Assembly: GCF_000003815.2 (NCBI RefSeq)
Contig: NC_049980.1
Span: 21,773,249-21,837,248 of the forward strand
Direction of reading: 5' to 3'
DNA length: 64,000 nucleotides
Source: Branchiostoma floridae
Lineage: Eukaryota; Chordata; Leptocardii; Amphioxiformes; Branchiostomatidae
Below the pieces are notes generated by a model that was not told where the DNA came from, searched no databases, and saw only the letters and a list, made by a program, of their open reading frames with translations. Within the stretch, counting starts at the first letter, position 1. The number at the start of each line of letters is the position of its first letter. The translations under genes and the position numbers were made by a program. Shown here piece by piece: positions 25,198 to 38,835 of this stretch.

Positions 25198-27983
25198 TCT
25201 TCCTACTCCGTACCCTATGGCATTGTGTGTCCTGTTAAGGTCTTCAGAAGTACCCAAAACTTTACGGCAAAGTCCGTGTTTACTCATGCAGCGCGGCACA
25301 GTACGCCAGCATGAGTTAAAAACTGTGGTCCTTCTGACAGAAGAACGGTCTACTTCCTCCTCAGACACAGGTTTGCGCCCGAGGGCTGAGTCCGCAAACT
25401 CCGTGTCAAGAAAAACGAGTATGATTTGTTGCCAACCTGTCTCCGAGACAATCTGTCACTGTAGTTTTACCTCGTTGCTGTCAAAAAGACGCCTGCTTCC
25501 ATACACGTTTCTCAGACGTGTCCGTTTTGCTGACGTGCTAACAAGAACATAGTCACTTCCTGACAAACTAAGCTCAACTGTTCGTGTGCGTCCGAACGCG
25601 CATGGAACGGCTACACAACAAGTGGTTGAGTCCACCTGCGCAGTGTACAAGTCACCGCGTGGGCACTTTCTTTTAAGGGTCACATCGGAACTTTGAAGTA
25701 TACACCACAGGGGTGGGTAGGTCTCTTCAAGCGGCCCAATAATACACATACCATATCCTGTGTTGATAAGTTCCATGTGCTGGGTTTAGCGTTAATGTTA
25801 TGAATGTTTCATCATTCCTGAGTTTAAAAAACAACAACTGTGCAAATGAACAATTATTCGTATTGTGTCCCCCGAAAACAAAATGGGTAGGTCCTGCCGT
25901 ATGCTAATGGGTCAAACATTGCACTCGTCAAATAAACTCGACGGTTTCGAAACTGTTTTCAGGAAACAGATAACACAAAGGACATGGAGCAAAGTTTACT
26001 TTGTCAAGAATCCATACACGAGAAGAAGCCTTCAAACTAACAATACTTCAAACCCAGAACATTCGCCGTGGCCATGTCAGATATGTCATGGTTCTGCTGA
26101 TTGGCAGACCCTAAGGCGTTATTTAAAAGTTGTAGACTGATCATACTCGTCCTGGTAGAAAACCACCCTACTCTGACCAAAGGTCTTCTCAGAAAAGAAC
26201 ACGGAATGCAGGTAAGTAGCAGGACCAGTTGGTAGGTTGGGCAGACAGTTGAAAATAGCTGTGTCATGTGACGTGACCTCATTGACCACCAGAGACGTAA
26301 GATTTGTAGTACAATGCACTACCACCTTTGGACTTTTGCCAGATTTTGACGCTGGTATCAAATATCAGGGTGACCAAAAGCCTCATGATGCGGAACCGGG
26401 CCAGTGGAAAATGCAGACACAGACACACAAACGCACATATACTCATCACTCTAGCACACCTCCGTAGACGTAACACAAATGTGCACACTTTCATACTGCG
26501 CTGTGAAAGGTTCAGACCGATAAAGATTATTTACATTGAGTAAAAGAGAGGCGCCGGGAAAAACATCGTGTGACTGCTGCCAAATCTATTTCAGTGCGGC
26601 TAAATTTCCGGCATCCTAGGAAAATCCCGGGTCCCATCTGCCAACTCAAAAAAGATATGACTAATCATGATCCCGAGACATCTTGGAAACCTTCAATGTA
26701 AACGACAAAAATAAAAGTTTCACAACTTTAATAAGAGTCTTCAAAGAATTTTTATCCGTTTTCAAATAATGAAATCACTACAAGCGAAGTATATGTGAAG
26801 TTAGGACCGCCCCAATGAAATAGGCCTCCAACCCAAAAGTACTTATAACACCTCTTCCGAACTTCAATTGTCCTTGTCTAGAAATGTCAATGTACAGATT
26901 GCGATGTGGCTGGATTGCCGATTCTATAAAAAGAGATTGAAATCCCAATGGGAGTGCTAGAAAAGTGTAAAGGTAATAGTGTCAGCATTTCTACCAATTG
27001 TAACGTTATGCTTTCTGTTGCGTTGCTTGTTACATAAGTTTGGGCCCTCTGGCAACTTTCTTGGAATTGCAGGGCGCATTTTAGTTGCAGAATTTCAATC
27101 CGGATACGTAAGAAGGGATGAATGGATTTTAATGATTTAACTAACTAGTCCGACGTAGTGGTACGTAAACTTTGAATTTTAGTACTTATTTTGCATGATT
27201 AATCAGGAAAATTAACATCTCAATTGAATTGTGCCAGGTTACAGGAACTTCATACTCTGCACATATGTAATTTGTTTCGAGAGGATGTAAATGATGACCT
27301 TATTTGCATAATCAATTAGAAAACTGTATGATGATTTCGCGGTAGTAAATGATAAAACACATCCATTCTCCTGTTTATGTCAAAGCGACTTGCTTAGTTG
27401 GAATTGCAAAGAGAAGCTTGGTTGTGCCATCAAGATGCCCATTATCGTAATGATCTGGCCACAGACTATCAACTTCCAGCTAAACACGACGATGCAAACT
27501 GTTTTCTAGACAATTAGAGCATTCGAAATTTTCGTAGACTGTTTGGCCAAGGAGGTTCTTTTTCACCTCCTTGGTTTTCTTTTTCACCTCCTTGGTTTGG
27601 AAACCTGCGAACACATCAACAGCGCCCCTATCGGTATTGAAATAAAGTACACACAGCAGAGCCATATACACGCGTACGATTTCCATAACAAAGCAAATGT
27701 CATCATCAACGAAAAAAATATTAAAGATTCTAAAGATGGGATACCTTTGCAAAATACAAATCAGGCCACTGCGTGGTTTGATATGGCAAAGTAAAGAGAA
27801 AAGGTGAATTTCAAAATAAGCACCCACCGCAAGAGAAAAAAAAACAGGCTAATTTACATTTCGATGCCAATTCCACAGGTGACGTTGTCCTGCTCGCCCA
27901 GAATAACATCCCCACCTTGTCTCAGACAGAACAGCTAAGGGTGGGGTGGGGTTAGATTTGCTGTTAATCTGAGAGGCACAAGA
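25198..27983. other. Intergenic region between divergent gene A and the polycystin gene
   Basis: The two genes face away from each other across about 2.8 kb, which must hold both promoters. I saw no convincing TATA box next to either start. Open frames at 25217-25552 and 25865-26140 (plus) resemble no family and lack splice context. Near 27550-27600 TTTTTCACCTCCTTGGTT occurs twice in tandem next to the inverted CCAAGGAGG. Confidence 0.5.
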
Positions 27984-28013
27984 ATGGCAAGGAAACGGAG
28001 ATATGAATTTTCG
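27984..28013 (+). other. Proposed first coding exon of the polycystin gene
   Basis: ATG with A at -3 and G at +4 encodes MARKRRYEFS and ends at a GTGAGTG donor in phase 0, matching the phase-0 acceptor at 28630. No other start or earlier polycystin exon was found between gene A and 28630. If wrong, the gene is a fragment of a larger one. Confidence 0.5.
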
Positions 28014-31000
28014 GTGAGTGTTTTGGGGCTCCATTGTTGGCTATCATAAGAGAATCATAATAGCCCACGATAAATCCCAGTTTCTTTGTTTGGGTGGGCA
28101 CATCTTGCAGATGCCGTTATGTACTTTTTATTTCATACAAATGTATCTGTTTATATATACCATACATATGTACCAGAAATGCACGAAAATAAAAACTGTA
28201 ACGTATAGACTCTTACAATGTCAATGGGGCCGGGGGTAAAGGATTAAATGTCTTCTTCTGAAACGTAGCACATAGAAGCCACAAGATGTCCACTAATTGC
28301 CCTATCATATTACAGAAAAAAGTTCTGCAGTTGAGTGTTTGTGTTTAGATCTCTTCTGGTATGACGTAATAAAAAAAGAATGAGTTATCGTTTATAATAA
28401 TGAGGTAAAGGTAATAACAGGGTCTGCCTGAGCGTCTAGCACTGTTGTACTGTGGGGAGGGGGGGTGGCATGGTATCTCAGCGTGGAAGTGTCAATACTT
28501 TTGGTCCTCTCAAGGCCTAGTCAAGACTATACCCACCAAAGTATGAAATTTTATTATCATATCCATAAATAAGAATGATGACAGATACTTAACTACATAT
28601 CCAGACCACTGTGCTCCTTTGTTCCCCAGCTGGAAGACGGGAGCCCAACAGGAACAGGGGTGCCCCCAGTCTTTCCTGAGTTGGACACGAGAACCAAGAA
28701 GCACTTGAAGGAAGTGGCCCTCAGCCTGGTTTATGCCTTTGCCGTGATGCTGGTGGCCTACCTACAGCGGGACTGGCTGAGTTTCTACCAGAGGGAGGCG
28801 GTGGAACAGTTGGTGGTCAGGCGACGCTCTCTTGCCGTTAAACCCTTCTCTTACGTAAGCTGAGCTGCTCTTCATTTTAGATTTCTCTCCATAAATTCCT
28901 CGTCTATCACAAGGGACTTAAGTTAGATAAAATAGATGTTGCTCATTCCTTATCCCTTCCACAGATCAAGACGTCATCTTCCTTCTGGACCTGGTCAGAG
29001 ACTCATCTGATGGATGCTCTGTATGACGATGGGAACGAGAACGCCCTACAGAGCCACTCGTTCTATCAGGTGCAGTGGACGAAATTCAGACAAGAGCGAG
29101 TGTCACACGGTAAACTCATTCTCATTAATTGGAAGAACTCTACCTGTAAAATGTTAGTCAACCCTCATCCTGATTCTGCTGTTATTAATATGAATTGGTG
29201 ACCGTATGTATGATCTATGAATATATGTTCTATAACTTTTTAGTTTAATTGGAATCTGACGAACTCATCTTTTTTATTTCCCTTCATCATTCCTTTATAT
29301 GAACGTATAATTGACAGGGGAATTCATTGTGCTGTTTTGAATTGGGATTTTGAGAATGCACCATTAGCTTTCCATATATTTGTTTATAGATGTGCCTTTT
29401 ACAATTCCCAATGACGTCCTCATGAGTACGATTGGTTACTGCAAGGAGCCGTTCAGTTCTCACAACAAAGACTGGCGGGACTACGGAGTCGGATGGACTC
29501 CTAAAATTGACACCGGCCAGAACGACACCGATCCCGAACTGTCAGCCTGGGTCCATAGGTCGGCGGAAGAGCTGCGAGGTCTGTCAGTATTCTGACTCTA
29601 ATCTGATGTTTGCTCTAGATTGTGTTTATTGCCTCCATAAAAATTGCCTCCTTAAAGCAGACATTGCTATCGGTCTTTTTTGTTTGTTCTTTGTTCGTGT
29701 TCAGGGAAGTGAATGTTTTTATTTATCAGCCAAATGTTTTAATTAATTTTGTGTGGTATGTGCCCGAGGGTAGAGATGTAATGTGTGAAATGGACATGGT
29801 TTCGCTATGCCTTAACAAGGAATCTACAGCTCCAATTATCTATTGTCGATTTATTGTTATTTCATTGTCCATGGCTTTCTTTGTCATGGGGCTTTAGCTT
29901 ACATCTTACATTTCACACGTAATCAATGCAGCTGTATATCCGTCAAAAGAGGTACTATTTTTGCATCTTCTTAATCTAGAGGCTTCGTTTCACGGAATAC
30001 ACGGAGTCTATCACGGCGGTGGTTACCAAGTGGAGCTGGGCAAGAACCGAACGAAGACCGTCGCTATCCTCCGTACTCTCCGAAACAACGACTGGATCGA
30101 CGAAAAAACCCGAGCGGTGTTCGTGCAGCTGACCTTGTACAACCCGAATTCTAACCTGATGACGACGGTGCTGTTGTCGGTGGAGTTCAGCGTGATTGGA
30201 GCGGCCTTTCCTTCTTATGAAGTGCTGATCTTTCCGCCGTACTTTGGCATCGTAGACCTGCCCATCTCCTTCCTAGCGTCCGAGATCGTCCTGCTCCTGC
30301 TGTCTGGGTACTTCGTGTATGTTGAAGGTAAGGGTGTGGACATGACATATCGTTGTTGTTGATGATGATTTTGCCACATAATTCTACTGTCATGTATGCT
30401 CACTAGGAGGGTCGAACTTAATAGCCATTCAGTAAGATGTCTTCAGGTACTTTTTTAAAAACTTCTTTACAGGTTGGAGGATGTATAAGATGTCCTTCAA
30501 GTACTTCAAACAGTTCTGGCGCATTCTGGATTCTGTCATCATCGCACAAGCATTTGGCACCTTTGGGGTCTTCTTCTACACCCAGTACGTCGCCGACGTC
30601 ATCTACCATCAGATGGATGCAGTAGACGAAGAAGGCGCATGGGGGAGCTTCGTCAACTACAGGAAAGTGGCGATTTGGTCTCAGACGTACACGTACATGC
30701 TGGGCATACTGATCTCCCTGACCACAATCAAACTTCTCCATCTGTTAGGCTCCATTGTTAACGGAGTCACATTCTTGTCGGCTACAATGATGGAAGCTGC
30801 CGCACCCTTGTCTGGATTCAGCGTCATTTTCCTTATATCTGTAGCAGCCTTTGCGCAAATGGTGTATCTCGTCGTGGGCAACCACCTCTTCACATACAGC
30901 ACTTTCGTTGGCACCGTGCAAGAGATGTTGAACTGGATGCTGGGAGATTTCGACTACGATCAGGTGACCGACGTTTCCCCCATTCTCGGTCCAGTGATGG

Positions 31001-31314
31001 TGTTCCTGTTCAACATCTCTTTCCAGCTGTTCCTGATGATGGTGTTTGCCACGATTCTGTGCGAGGCCCTGGCCCTGATACGTGTGAAAGCAGAAGAAGA
31101 ACCCAGAGATGATGACCTTCCTCCTACCCTCCAGACCATCGTCATGGAAGGGACCAAGTCGTTACGCATACGCTATCAGCAGGCGAAAGTAACCAGAAAG
31201 TGCAGGGATGTGGTTGTGTACGAGTTTGAGACCAAGAATGTTACTGGAATAGAACTGCTATGTTTTGAACAGTCCTTCGATGACCGCAATGGCTCTGATA
31301 TGGCTTCTGGTTGA
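27984..31314 (+). CDS. Polycystin-family six-helix cation channel with a very short N-terminus
   Basis: Exons: 27984-28013 (proposed start, ten codons, good Kozak, GTGAGTG donor), 28630-28854, 28965-29109, 29390-29578, 29980-30327, 30473-31314 (TGA). All phases fit, giving 592 residues. The first helix is at about 39-56, the polycystin (TOP) domain at about 80-285 (FWTWSETHLMDALY, YNPNSNLMTTVLLSVEFS), S2 at 287-312, S3 at 330-351, S4 at 380-405, S5 at 424-447, the pore loop with LNWMLGDFDYD at 455-473, and S6 at 481-512. Polycystins are cation channels of cilia and membranes. The YNPxSNL phrase and the S6 segment read more like the PKD1 or PKD1-like C-terminal channel part than PKD2. No PLAT, REJ or GPS domain, EF hand or coiled coil is seen. 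The five downstream exons are firm; the first exon is less certain, because a larger upstream PKD1-like ectodomain could be missing or lost. Confidence 0.8.
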
Positions 31315-32133
31315 CCGACAGCGCAGAAAACACGTCATATTTCCCGTTATAAATAGATATACGATTTAAAGTAGACAACTTGATGATATGCTCTTCAAAA
31401 ACTTATGAGTGCTACATATAATGAAAATATGATATATTTCTGAGAAATACATAGTATTACATAATTATATAAGTCCTGATTGTACTCTGTTGAATATACA
31501 CATGATTATACAAGTCTACTTTGAGTCGACCTGGTTAATTGTACACTCCGTTTTAATGTTTCCCAAGCACAACAGGGTGTCTACAGTACAGGGTGAGTTA
31601 TTTCTTCCTCTTGATTTCCAGAACAGTTACGATTCAAATTAGCTTCTTCACAAACGCACCGACCAAAGCAATTTAAACAGACATGACCATAAATCAATTG
31701 CATTATCAATGGCTTACGTCAGATGACGTGGAAGGTTATTCTCGACCTAAAAGCAGTTGTTATCTGCATTTTCAAATGCCTTCTAGCGAATCCATGTTGA
31801 AACGCAGTGTTTTGTGCGCTGTCTCGTGACATGTAACAACCGCGCAGATGGGTCGCGACAACGTTACTGGACGGGTGAGCTTGAATCTTGAGTTTACAAA
31901 TACATCGCTTCATCAGACCTATTACTCCAGATTACAATTATGGCTATTTTCTGCTGAGTTATGAAATTGACGGAAGCCGTTCATTGTTGAACATTGAACA
32001 AAATGTTGGTCGTGTAATGTAGACAATATTTGCTGGGCGTGTCGCTTTCTTGTTCCGACAGATATGATGAGAAAAATCTCAAAAGTATTCGCGACGATGG
32101 CGACGAACCTATATTCCCTTGTTATCAATATTG

Positions 32134-32675
32134 GGCCACAGCAAGTAAATTTTATGGATGACATCAGCGCGTGCATTAATTTTCGCCTGATTTCAGAAAA
32201 AAAACAAGAATTTTTTTCTTCTGCAGGGATGGTCAACATGACGATAAAGTACCAAAATGAGCAAATATGTTGTATTGTAGCCTAATAATTGTACTTGTAG
32301 AAGTGACACTTGCGAGGTACCCAGGGCTGTAGTTGTAGAAATGAAACTTATTGGATAGTTGTAAAAGTGACACCAATATGGAAGCCATGAGTGTGGTTAC
32401 CAGCTTTGTTGGTGATGCCAGTCTACCACACTAGTGTCACTTTTACCACACCAGTACATGTCTTGAATACAGGAATGAATGCCTTGTTGGCTCTGATACC
32501 ATGTTTTGTCCCTTTAATTCTTGTTACAACATTCCTCACAACTTTATGGTGCCTATTTTTTTAAATGTAGCCATCTTGTTTTTTTTCACCCATCTTGTTT
32601 TTTTTTTTTTCGCCCTATCGCACTATTTTTGCAGTCTGCAGAGGATGTCATCCATAAAATTTACTTGGTGTGGCC
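32134..32675. mobile_element. Foldback element with 32-bp inverted arms
   Basis: The arms at 32134-32165 and 32644-32675 are reverse complements with one mismatch (core GTAAATTTTATGGATGACATC). Weaker symmetry continues inwards, including T-rich stretches. A second inner pair, TTGTAAAAGTGACAC and GTGTCACTTTTACCA, lies near 32358 and 32434. No open frame of note is present. Confidence 0.6.
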
Positions 32676-33496
32676 TTGTGTACGGGAAGTGGATTTGTCT
32701 TCGTAGCTTGTGGAGAGAAGTATGTTAGATGTTTGTAACATGCCATTTAACTGCGTTTTATTCTTGCTGACCAAGCTTTGCTTTAAATTTACCTTTTCTT
32801 TGTTCACGGCATCACTTACTTCGTCGTGTTTTTGTTTTTCAAAAGGGCCACCAAACATATGACGTAATACTGTAAGGAAGGACTCTCAGTATGAAAAAGT
32901 ACATTTTTGCCCAATTTTGCTACAGTGTTCCATAGGTAGTTTGATTAAGTATGTCAATAAAGGATGGTGTGCTAAGTTCAATGTTTTTTTGTTGCAAACG
33001 AAATAATAAGTTGGGTGTTCTGTTTCTTCAGTATACTACCTCGGTGCCCTGTATTACGCACGACGGTGTCAGTATCCTTTCACGAATTCCAGCCGAGCGA
33101 CCGCAGTCAGAAGGCGGCACCAGACAATCAACTGTTTGTGACTCCCATTATCGCGCCTCGGAACTCCTTTAATCACCCTTTTCACCCCTCTACAGCAGTC
33201 CTTGTGAAACTTTATCTAGACATACTTTATCACGGAAAAGCTTATTGTTGCGAGTCCTCCCGTAGCGTGCCATTAAGGAAGGCTTGTTTGAGTAAGACGG
33301 TAGCGTGTATGTACCGCTATTGGGACTATTTCGTGCGTGTAGAGTGCAAGTCGGCCGGTTGAGAAAGGTGTTCTGTTCTGCTGCGTTCTCTTAAAGCTGT
33401 CGCGTGTTGACCGCGCGCTTGTAGGTCACGCTAAATGCTAAGTATCGTCTGACCCTAATTATCCGAATAGACGCTTTCTCGGGTAACTACCTGAGA

Positions 33497-33710
33497 CCCC
33501 CCGCTCACCGCTCCCTTAAATCACCGGTCTGCCTTCCTACCCCTAGACCTTGCAATTGGGTCCGACTCGGCACCCATCTACTCCCGAAACCTGGAGCCCC
33601 ACACGGGACCTCCCCTACCCCTAAGCCCGGCATGGGCCCGACTCACCTCACCTACCCGCCAGACCCCGACTCGGCACCTCCCTATCCCCTAAACATCGGG
33701 CCCGCCTGTG
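33497..33710. repeat. C-rich degenerate tandem repeat
   Basis: Three or so diverged copies of a unit of about 60-70 bases carry CCTACCCCTA(G/A), GG(G/T)CCGACTC and GGCACC(C/T). The composition is far more C-rich than its surroundings. No coding sense was found. Confidence 0.5.
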
Positions 33711-34133
33711 TAATTCATCTCAAAACGTGGGTGTCGGCTAGACAGGTAGACACAGTCCAAAACAGCATTAAGCTTTTGGTGCATGTTCCCCAGCACAGTC
33801 GGAAGACACTTAACCATGCCTGATTCGGACCTTTTCACCTGTAACACAACATCACAGCAGTTTCGCCGGAACTTGGCGGAAGTAGCTATGTTCTCATGAC
33901 CGGTTTTTACATGGGAAAATACAGGCAAAAGAAAACCAGCCCTTAAATCCCTGTATGCGAGTTAAGATGCTATTGATCCTGTGCCTTATCCAGCCTTTCC
34001 TGGTAACGCAGGTGTCTGTGTTGGAGATTTGGCAGCCATTAGTGCATTGTCAGGTGATCCGATTACCCCGGTAAGACGGTGATGGATTCGTTTCCACACC
34101 TCATCTCCGACAAAGTTTACACATGTTCCGGTC

Positions 34134-34229
34134 CGTGGCGCTGGGAGCGGGCATCTCTCTCAAAGGACGCAACATGCCTCCACGTACCGGCCGAAATGAC
34201 ACCCACCAGTGGGCTAGGGTTCGATTCCC
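34134..34229 (+). mobile_element. Possible tRNA-derived SINE remnant
   Basis: GTGGCGCTGGGAGCGGG at 34134-34150 resembles a Pol III A box and GGGTTCGATTCCC at 34217-34229 is a near-perfect B box. The T stem is mispaired and no acceptor stem forms, so this is not a functional tRNA. Ends and target duplication were not defined. Confidence 0.35.
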
Positions 34230-37200
34230 GGTCATAACATGCCTCTGCCTTGTGTTGCAAATTCATTTTGAGTTTTCGGTCCATGTTTAACAATTCGGGT
34301 GCATTTTCTGAAGAATTATGGGATCGAGGGAGAAGAGTGTCATGAATATTAGTAATTGACTGGTAAAGAAGATATGTTAAGGTATATCTCCAGCGCCCTA
34401 TACTTATTTTCGTTTAATCGCTTTGAAGTAACAAATCTAGACTGACTAATGATTTCTTTCGACACCCGCTTATGTCCACAGAAGCCGCTCCCAAAATGCA
34501 TCAGCTCCTGGCACGGTGGCCTGATTTAGCAAGCTTCCTTACAGCCCGCCGAACATTGCTGGCCTCCGCGGGGAGGGGCCAGTTACAGCCCCGGACAGCA
34601 GAGTTTGTGTTACACAGACTACTGACATGGGAGGTGTCTTACTTTCGCTTGAATTTTGTGTCATATTCTGCACTTATATACAGTGCCACGCGTTTTTTGC
34701 AAAGTCAGTACAATAACTTCCAATCCCCAGCACCATATTTAAAATAGTGGATGGTCCACGTGAGGAGCATTCGCCTGCAGATAGTGTCTACTTTTTAGCT
34801 ATATAATACAACGTTTGAGAAAATTGTTCAAACCGCCCTTCTCCTACTGAGCCCGTATATATATACGGGATGCACATATATGATGCCTGTGTATGCGAGT
34901 CCAGTATCTTAATGGGTTTGGGGCATTTCTGCGGCATACCGCAGCAAACCACATCGATTGGGGAGGTACACCTGCAGCAGCAGCACAGAATATGTTATGT
35001 TTTAATGATCTGATTAATTTGGCCAAAGAACATCTCAACAGGACATGGGTTAGAGTTACTTCGCTTCCTTCCTCACGCTAGCATCAAGCCACATGAGTAT
35101 AATCAACAGGAATGCTCCTCTGGCATGTCTGGCACAAATCTCTCCAGCAAGCTTCGTGATATCGTGGTTCAAGGACTATTTTACTTGCTGATGCTATAAC
35201 GAGTGTGTAAGTGTTTCCGTTCAGAAACTATCAATCACACTTTTCAGCAGACACATTGGAGTGATTAATGACCTTTATCAATTGCAACGTGGCCACTAAG
35301 TCTAGATCTGGGGGACAGGATATTTATCAGGCAAGAAAGCCTGCACCGTAAACAAACTACAGTTACACAGGTTTTAGTGTCTAATCAATAACTGATATTT
35401 CATCCACATTGACGTCGTATCAATAAAATTATTTTGTTCGCTATAGGATCCTATAGGTCACACTGGTGTCACCTCTCCGAAGAACTTGGTCATCTTTGTC
35501 CCTCACCAACCATAATTCAGAATGAACTCTAAAGGCTCGACGATAGTGTCAAGTCTCAGGCAATGCAGTTCTATAAAGAATGAGTGTAATATAATAGACG
35601 AAATCACAAAAAAAAGCTGCTGTTGACCAGACGACAAGTGATGACATTGTCTCATTTTGGCGTCCTTCATTAACAGCGCTGCTTGTCTCCATACAAAAAT
35701 AGATCTAGTTAAAACGCTGAACAATATATATATATATCTATGGAAAATTGCTATGGTAGCAGATCATTGCCATGTGCGCAACGGTAATGTTGGGTTCCCT
35801 TGCCTGATGCACCAGCGAGCATTGATTGCAGTCGACACAACGGGAACACTTCTAGGGTGGTCTCGGTCGTCGTTAGTCTGGAACTCCCATCTGGGCTAAT
35901 ATGGAGTAGCAGTTAAGGGATGAATTATGAATACTTTAACCATGTGTTTTGCGTTCTGAAAATTATGCCATGTCGTTCCGTTTAATTTTTATTCATCTTT
36001 TCAACACACCAAGAGAATTAACAACCTGTAAAATGAACTGCCTATTTGTTCCATTAGGTAAAATGATAATACATGACATGTATAATTTTTGAGTGATTTT
36101 CAAAAATGATTATATTGTATTGAATTTTACCTCCATCCCCATCCTGAAAGCGGCAGTTCGTACGACAACAAGAACCATTTTCCTTTTTAAGCCGTGGACT
36201 TAACGTTACATGTATCATGTGTGTATTTGACAGCAAGACTGCTGTTTTAAAAACCTGAATGTGTATTCTCACACCTGATACACGGAACGTAATTACGTCG
36301 ATTTGATCGATCCCAGTGAGAACTTGAGGTTTGAGCATATCTCATGCTATCGAATAAGGGACAAAACGTTTCCCTGTCGAACCACAGGTCGTTCGTCGGA
36401 GACGTTGACACAATGCTGGAACAAAGGCCCCCTATGTTCAACTCACAAAATCTCCTCACGCTGATAGACAATACTCCATCCGTAGAGATTACATGATGAA
36501 TAGGCTTATTTAAGGCAGTGAGGACGTGGTGAAAGACGTACCTGGCCATGACCATGGTACCACATAGCAGGAACAGTTCACGACAAAAGAAATTCTTCAA
36601 GACAGAAAATTCTGGAAGAATGGACTGAAAGTTTTGATGTAGCTAATTAGTTAGGAAAATATAGCCTCCACTTGGCCTTCCTACGGCTCGGGGATCGGAG
36701 AATTCGGCAGCAAAAATATCGGGAAATTGGCCAGGGGAGCCAGTCCACGCTATGGTAAAATGGCTGCATGGCCGGCCAACTCCTCTGATAGCAAAACTCC
36801 CCTGGCAAATTACCCCCCGCCCCCTATAATAGCCAGCTTTGTCAGGTCTGCTAGAGACTAAGGAAAATGGGCGATGGTTGCATCAGTGAGGTGACGACAT
36901 GCATTCCTTAATGCTATGCAAACCGAGATCGATTGTTATGGCTCCGCTTGAACTTGAAAGTGCCCGACGATTTTAGCTCATATTTCGATTTTAGGGCGTC
37001 GAACCCAAAGGCTAACGTTTGAATAAATAGTCTTTTTTTTTCTTGATCTTCATTTGTTACTACTCACAAGGTCCCCAGAAGAAGAAGGAGAGGAATATAG
37101 TTTATTCATAAATGGAATTGTGTGTCCTCTTGTTGACCATGATCATGTTCGTCAGCCTATTTTCTGTAGGTTAGGTTGTAAGCAATGTAAATCTCAATTA

Positions 37201-37276
37201 CTGTGCTGCGGGTGATGTCTAAAATAAAGTAATGGTTTCCTGGAAAATATCAAGCCTAAGATTTCAAGAAACGCGG

Positions 37277-37388
37277 TAGCCTGGTATCCATGAGCTAGCC
37301 TAATATTAAACTTTATTAAGCGTCGTCCACTCTCTGTGTGAGAGGAAAAGGGGACTCGGTAGCTACGGTAAGTTTGGATACCAGGCTA
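37277..37388. mobile_element. 112-bp MITE-like element
   Basis: TAGCCTGGTATCCA at 37277-37290 and its exact reverse complement at 37375-37388 form 14-bp terminal inverted repeats around a short non-coding interior. Confidence 0.6.
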
Positions 37389-38835
37389 GTTTACAGTAAT
37401 TTTACATACACTCTGCCCTCTATTCTCCAATATGGTTATAATTTTTGACGGATACGATGATCACGGGTACTTCCTCAACTCTTCTCCTGTTTACCTAAGC
37501 CATCTGTAGGTACGTAAGTCCCCATGTGAACCCCATGGGTTCAACTGAGGTCCGGATATTGACGCTCCGGATGCATCCTCGCAAACCAATGTACTGGTCA
37601 GCCTGGTACTGACTCCGACGAAGCATCTAGGGAATCTCGGAGTATAAAGGTGCTGACGCGTTTTTATCAACATGCCTGTTTGTACTTTTATCTGTAAAAT
37701 AAACGTGCCACAAACTTAGAATCGCGTGCGATCATAGCACACTGGTAGTATAAGTGCACTGCAACTGGTGATATTAAACTAATTGGTCAAAATCGAACGC
37801 AGAGATCTAATTTTCTAGTTTTCTCTTGTCTTTTATCGTCTCATGATGACCAGCCACTTGCCCTTTTGGGAAAGTGTAATATTATAAATGATGCCACCCA
37901 CACCGACTGTAGGTGTCGGGTGTAGGTTTGGAATGAGGGACATACTAGTCCACTGAAAGATGCCTGGAAAGTGTTCAACTATTCAGGCTCTGTGTAAGTA
38001 AGTCTCTCGAAGAAGCTTGAAAAAAAATTCCTTCACAGTAATACAGAATAATGATCAAAAGTACTTTGTCAGACGTTCTTTCATTATCACTTCAGTCGGC
38101 GTCGCGTTTATAGTACTGCATGTTTGAAGCTATATGAAGAAATCAGTAGTAAACCTTCACACTCAATTCTGTACTTCAACCTGTACTCTCTCACATGCAG
38201 TGGAATGTGACCAGGAATCTTCGCATCTCGTGCTCAAGTCATGTTTCTGCAATGTCCACAGCTCGACAACAGGATGTTGTTGATGATATATGTCTCACCT
38301 ATCACCCTTCCTTCCTTCTTGCGTTACAGTTGGCGTTCAAATCAGCGATGTAATCTTGACAAGGGGATACAACTACACAGAAAAAACAGATAAGGGCTCT
38401 GCCTTGGTTTACACTACTTGAGATGATCATTTGGCCGTGTTTGTCTCGACACTTGGGGTGCGTGTCTACAGGACTTGATTGACAGTGCTGAAAGGCCGGA
38501 CACTCCCCCGTGTCAAGCCAGTTTTCCCCCTTGCCATGTCTTGGGAGGTTTGGATAGCTTGGCGCGCCCCGAAACGTGTGCGTTATGGGTTTGTACGGAT
38601 TAATTTATGTCACGGGTGCTGACCGCCTAACTGCGCGGAAAGGCCTCCACTGTTGACGGAAGGATATAGCGCTACAAAGTACATACTTCTTTTGGGTGAA
38701 CTTCGGCTGCTTTAGCGGTGGTTGTTCCGACCTTGATTCAAATTATTCATAGTAAATCTACCAAATATCGAGAACTTTCCATCTTCAGGACGGATAAGAT
38801 CCTGACAGATGGGTGAAAGAATAAGAGTACAGAAA

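Noticed and set aside
34134-34229. tRNA gene
   Set aside because: The B box is good, but the T stem mispairs and no acceptor or anticodon stem forms; it was kept only as a SINE-like remnant.
36247-36600. 117-codon minus-strand frame
   Set aside because: No family features, and the surroundings are AT-rich intergenic sequence without splice context.
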